A DNA stretch of 64,000 nt from Pseudomonas fluorescens (lineage in GTDB: Bacteria; Pseudomonadota; Gammaproteobacteria; Pseudomonadales; Pseudomonadaceae): positions 1 through 64,000 of the forward strand of contig NZ_CABVIY010000005.1 of NCBI RefSeq assembly GCF_902498195.1, read 5' to 3'. The translations under genes were made by a program, and so were the position numbers. Positions 59,756-64,000 of the stretch are shown in pieces. Numbering within the stretch: the first letter of the stretch is position 1; the number at the start of each line of letters is the position of its first letter. The notes below the pieces were generated by a model. The model worked only from the letters and a program-made list of their open reading frames with translations, was not told where the DNA came from and made no database searches.

Positions 59756-60553
59756 TCAAGGCAGATCGTTGCGCCAGCGCTGGCGCAAGTTGTCGAGCCG
59801 CTCCTGCTGGGTCCGTCCCGACAAAGACGGCACCGGCATATCGTCGGGGTGCTGCAGGCGTAGCCACAACCAGCCATCCAGCACCGGGCGTTCGCTGAAG
59901 CCCAGGGCCAATCCTTCCTGCAAACAGGCCCACAGCCGGGCGTAATCCGTCGAGGTGGATTGGCTCCAGTGCCAGGCATGACGCTCCAGCAGGCAGGTTT
60001 GCAGTTTTTGTTGCTGGCGGGGACTGAGGGCTTCTTCGACGGCCAAGGGGCTGACGGCAAGCCCGGGATTGAGCAACTTCTGCCATCCCTGACTACCGAG
60101 CGCCCGGTCGGCCCAGGTGCCGCCAAACCAACGCACCTGGCTGATCGGCCCCAGCCAGCGACTCAGCTCCCGGGCATCGCAGGCATCGAAAAAATAACTG
60201 GCGGTGTGCGGGTTGTAATAGCTGAGCAAGGCTCGATGATGCAGGTCGACACTGACCGTGAGCATGCGCCGCAAGTGCGCCAGCAACGCCGACGGTGATG
60301 CCTCGCTGATCAGCAGCAAGCCACGCCAGTGCTGCGCCTCACGCTGGTAAACCTCGGCCGGCATCGGGCAGGTCCGCAGGTTGACCAGCACCGGGCCTTG
60401 CTCGCGTATGGCGTGCCACTCGGTGCCTTCGAACAGCCAGAACCACCGGGCCTGGTCAAACCTGTGTTTTAACGTCGCACCGGCCTGCGGCGTGTCCGGC
60501 ACATCCAGCAGCAACCATTGCGGCATCGCATCGGCTGCGTGCACCGCGATCAT
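59756..60553 (-). CDS. DUF4123 adaptor (T6SS effector chaperone)
   Basis: A 265-residue protein with an N-terminal DUF4123 domain (~1-120; WLLLDVPDTPQ, then FWLFEGTEWHAIREQGPVLV). Such proteins (Tap/TEC) load effectors onto a VgrG of the type VI secretion system. The ATG at 60553 overlaps the vgrG stop (ATGA); a longer frame reaching 60646 lies inside vgrG. No effector gene follows: the next gene is the convergent dinF. Confidence 0.85.
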   Translation of the reverse strand: MIAVHAADAMPQWLLLDVPDTPQAGATLKHRFDQARWFWLFEGTEWHAIREQGPVLVNLRTCPMPAEVYQREAQHWRGLLLISEASPSALLAHLRRMLTVSVDLHHRALLSYYNPHTASYFFDACDARELSRWLGPISQVRWFGGTWADRALGSQGWQKLLNPGLAVSPLAVEEALSPRQQQKLQTCLLERHAWHWSQSTSTDYARLWACLQEGLALGFSERPVLDGWLWLRLQHPDDMPVPSLSGRTQQERLDNLRQRWRNDLP

Positions 60554-61866
60554 GCTGCACCACTCTGGCCAAGCCGCATGGCCGCCCGGCAGGTGCAGAG
60601 CGCTTGCGTGCAATGATTGAAACTGCCGCCACCGGGCATCAGGCACAGCATCAGCAGGGGCTCGCCCGAGCGCAGCCAGTCTTGCACCGCTTCAGGCGGG
60701 CAGTCATCAACGGGGACCGGCAACTGCGCCGCCTCGACCGGATCGGGCAGGTGCAGTATCCCGGTAATCAACGGCTGATCCGGATCGCCCTCGATAAAGC
60801 TCACCACCACCTCCGTGCCTTCGCTCAACGGCGCCCCGCTTGCCCCTTGCAGCTGCGGCGCCAGTGGTAGCCAGCAGTGACTCGGCGTCGCCCCCTCGCC
60901 CTGATACAACCAGTCAAACTGCACCGCCACCGGGCGCGACGGATCCGGTCGCGACTCGTCGACGCTCACCACCCACGCCCGTTGCAGGCTGTGCATCCGG
61001 GGCTTGTCCGCGCAATGGCTGGACTCGAACGGCGCAGCCCCGTGCATCGCGCGTACTTTATTGCGGTAAGGGACCAGCGGATCCTGGCTGCCGTGATGCT
61101 CGACATGGGTCAGCAGCCACCGCCGGTTCCACTCGGGCGCCGGATGCCCGGCCAACGGCAGCCATTGACCGCTGCGTAAAGTCGCCAGGTCCGTGTGGCA
61201 CTCGGCACGCTGCTGCGCCCTGTCGACGCTTCGATAAACCTCGAGGCGACGCACCGACAGTTGTTCGCCCTCGCCAGCGAAGACCGCAGTCTCGCCCACA
61301 CGAAAATGCCCCTGGCCATCGGCGAACACCACGCAATGCCCCCGGGCCCGATGTTCAAAATGGTAGTGAAGCCGCTCCTGGGCACACAGGCGCTGAAGAA
61401 ATTGCAGGTCCGACTCGCGGTACTGCGTACAGAAATCGCGCAATGGATAATTGCCGCCCAGTTCGAAGCGCCGGTCCTGGCCGACAATGCCATGCTCCTT
61501 GAGTACCTGGTCGATGATTTGCGGCACCGAGCGACCGCTGAAGATGCGCTGGCTGAAGCGCTGGCCCAGGCACGCCAGTTTCGGTTCCAGGCGCACCTGG
61601 CACAGCCTGACGGCCGAGCCGTGCTCGCGCTGGACCAGCGCATGCAACTGCCCGTGGAGGGTGTTTCCCGACGGCCCGAAATGCAGGGAAGCGGAACGGT
61701 ACAGCAGGCTGGCGAGATCAATCGAGGGGTCATCGATCAGCAGATCCACATCGAACGCGAACAGCTCGCTGATCGCTTCTCTACCGGTAAAGGCCAGGAC
61801 CTCGAAGGCGTCGGACAGACCGGCTACGTCCAGACGAAAGTCAGGTTCGTTGACTGGATCGAACAT
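60550..61866 (-). CDS. vgrG: Short VgrG (type VI secretion tip protein)
   Basis: A 438-residue VgrG with the gp27-like domain (~1-330; FTGREAISELFAFDVDLLI; FCTQYRESDLQFLQRLCAQE) and the gp5 OB-fold with VSFIEGDPDQPLITGILHL. Instead of the usual beta-helix needle it has only ~60 residues ending in a cysteine-rich tail (LCLMPGGGSFNHCTQALCTC). The beta-helix is thus missing. It is an orphan: no hcp or core T6SS genes are in the window. Confidence 0.87.
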   Translation of the reverse strand: MFDPVNEPDFRLDVAGLSDAFEVLAFTGREAISELFAFDVDLLIDDPSIDLASLLYRSASLHFGPSGNTLHGQLHALVQREHGSAVRLCQVRLEPKLACLGQRFSQRIFSGRSVPQIIDQVLKEHGIVGQDRRFELGGNYPLRDFCTQYRESDLQFLQRLCAQERLHYHFEHRARGHCVVFADGQGHFRVGETAVFAGEGEQLSVRRLEVYRSVDRAQQRAECHTDLATLRSGQWLPLAGHPAPEWNRRWLLTHVEHHGSQDPLVPYRNKVRAMHGAAPFESSHCADKPRMHSLQRAWVVSVDESRPDPSRPVAVQFDWLYQGEGATPSHCWLPLAPQLQGASGAPLSEGTEVVVSFIEGDPDQPLITGILHLPDPVEAAQLPVPVDDCPPEAVQDWLRSGEPLLMLCLMPGGGSFNHCTQALCTCRAAMRLGQSGAA

Positions 61867-62044
61867 CGGCGTTTCTCTACGGGAGGGACGGCCGGGGATT
61901 CTCGCCGAGAGACATGGCCGAGTAGAGAGGGGAAGTACAACTTAGGAAATGACCTACGCGAAAAGAGGACCAATGGCAGGAATCGCCGAAGAGGTAGGTC
62001 GTTTCGCCTGAAAAAAGAGAATCGTCCTACCAGGTCATCTGAAA

Positions 62045-62063
62045 TTTCCGCAGCCTGCGGAAA
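62045..62063 (-). terminator. Possible terminator after speA
   Basis: TTTCCGCA-GCC-TGCGGAAA (8-bp stem), 35 bp beyond the speA stop and embedded in a longer A/T-flanked palindrome. The T run is short, so termination is plausible but not certain. Confidence 0.5.
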
Positions 62064-62097
62064 ATTTTCAGACAACCTGATGGGAGCGGGACTTGCC

Positions 62098-64000
<1,903 letters not shown>

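Noticed and set aside
62079..62097. Degenerate REP-like half (TGGGAGCGGGACTTGCC) next to the speA stop
   Set aside because: It has an inserted base in the core and no mate, so it was not listed as a REP element.

Overview
The window is a chromosomal segment of a fluorescent-group Pseudomonas (P. fluorescens type). This rests on high GC, on Pseudomonas-type REP/REPIN palindromes in most intergenic gaps, and on gene sets typical of the genus: bauA/mmsA, a tad pilus locus with pprA/pprB, copA-cueR, a PA4780-type RIO kinase, and speA. No phage, plasmid, insertion sequence, tRNA or CRISPR array was seen. The first ~440 bp are the promoter and leader of an rRNA operon that points left, out of the window. 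The last gene, speA, runs off the right edge.

Left third (0.5-18 kb): beta-alanine/omega-amino acid breakdown (mmsA, bauA, with a divergent LysR gene), then a RutR-like TetR regulator and a YigZ protein. Next comes a purine/nucleobase block: a three-gene ABC importer, an 8-oxoguanine deaminase, a BMP-type binding protein, a 2OG-Fe(II) oxygenase of unknown substrate and an adenine deaminase. This block is interrupted by a membrane-protein/MerR/SDR group and by chaA. The gap before the importer carries three perfect DnaA-box 9-mers.

Middle (18-39 kb): an ArsR-like regulator; a LysR gene divergent from a monooxygenase/zinc-type oxidoreductase pair; an MFS exporter; a copper module (copZ, copA, cueR) with two CueR-type promoters; a RIO kinase; a chemoreceptor; an AraC regulator; a thiolase divergent from a long FabG-like reductase and a MaoC-like hydratase; and a glycine-rich low-complexity lipoprotein followed by a TpsB-type outer-membrane transporter.

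Right third (39-64 kb): a full tad/flp pilus locus (response regulator, flp, rcpC, rcpA, tadZABCD, a DUF3613 gene, pprB, prepilin peptidase, tadE, pprA, tadG). Two copies of a long non-coding repeat lie at ~39.3 and ~48.3 kb, on either side of the flp-to-DUF3613 operon. After it come two DUF4136 lipoproteins, cmoM, a MazG-like pyrophosphohydrolase, dinF, an orphan short VgrG with a DUF4123 adaptor, and speA. REP pairs sit between most transcription units, and two of them, flanking copA-cueR, differ at one base.
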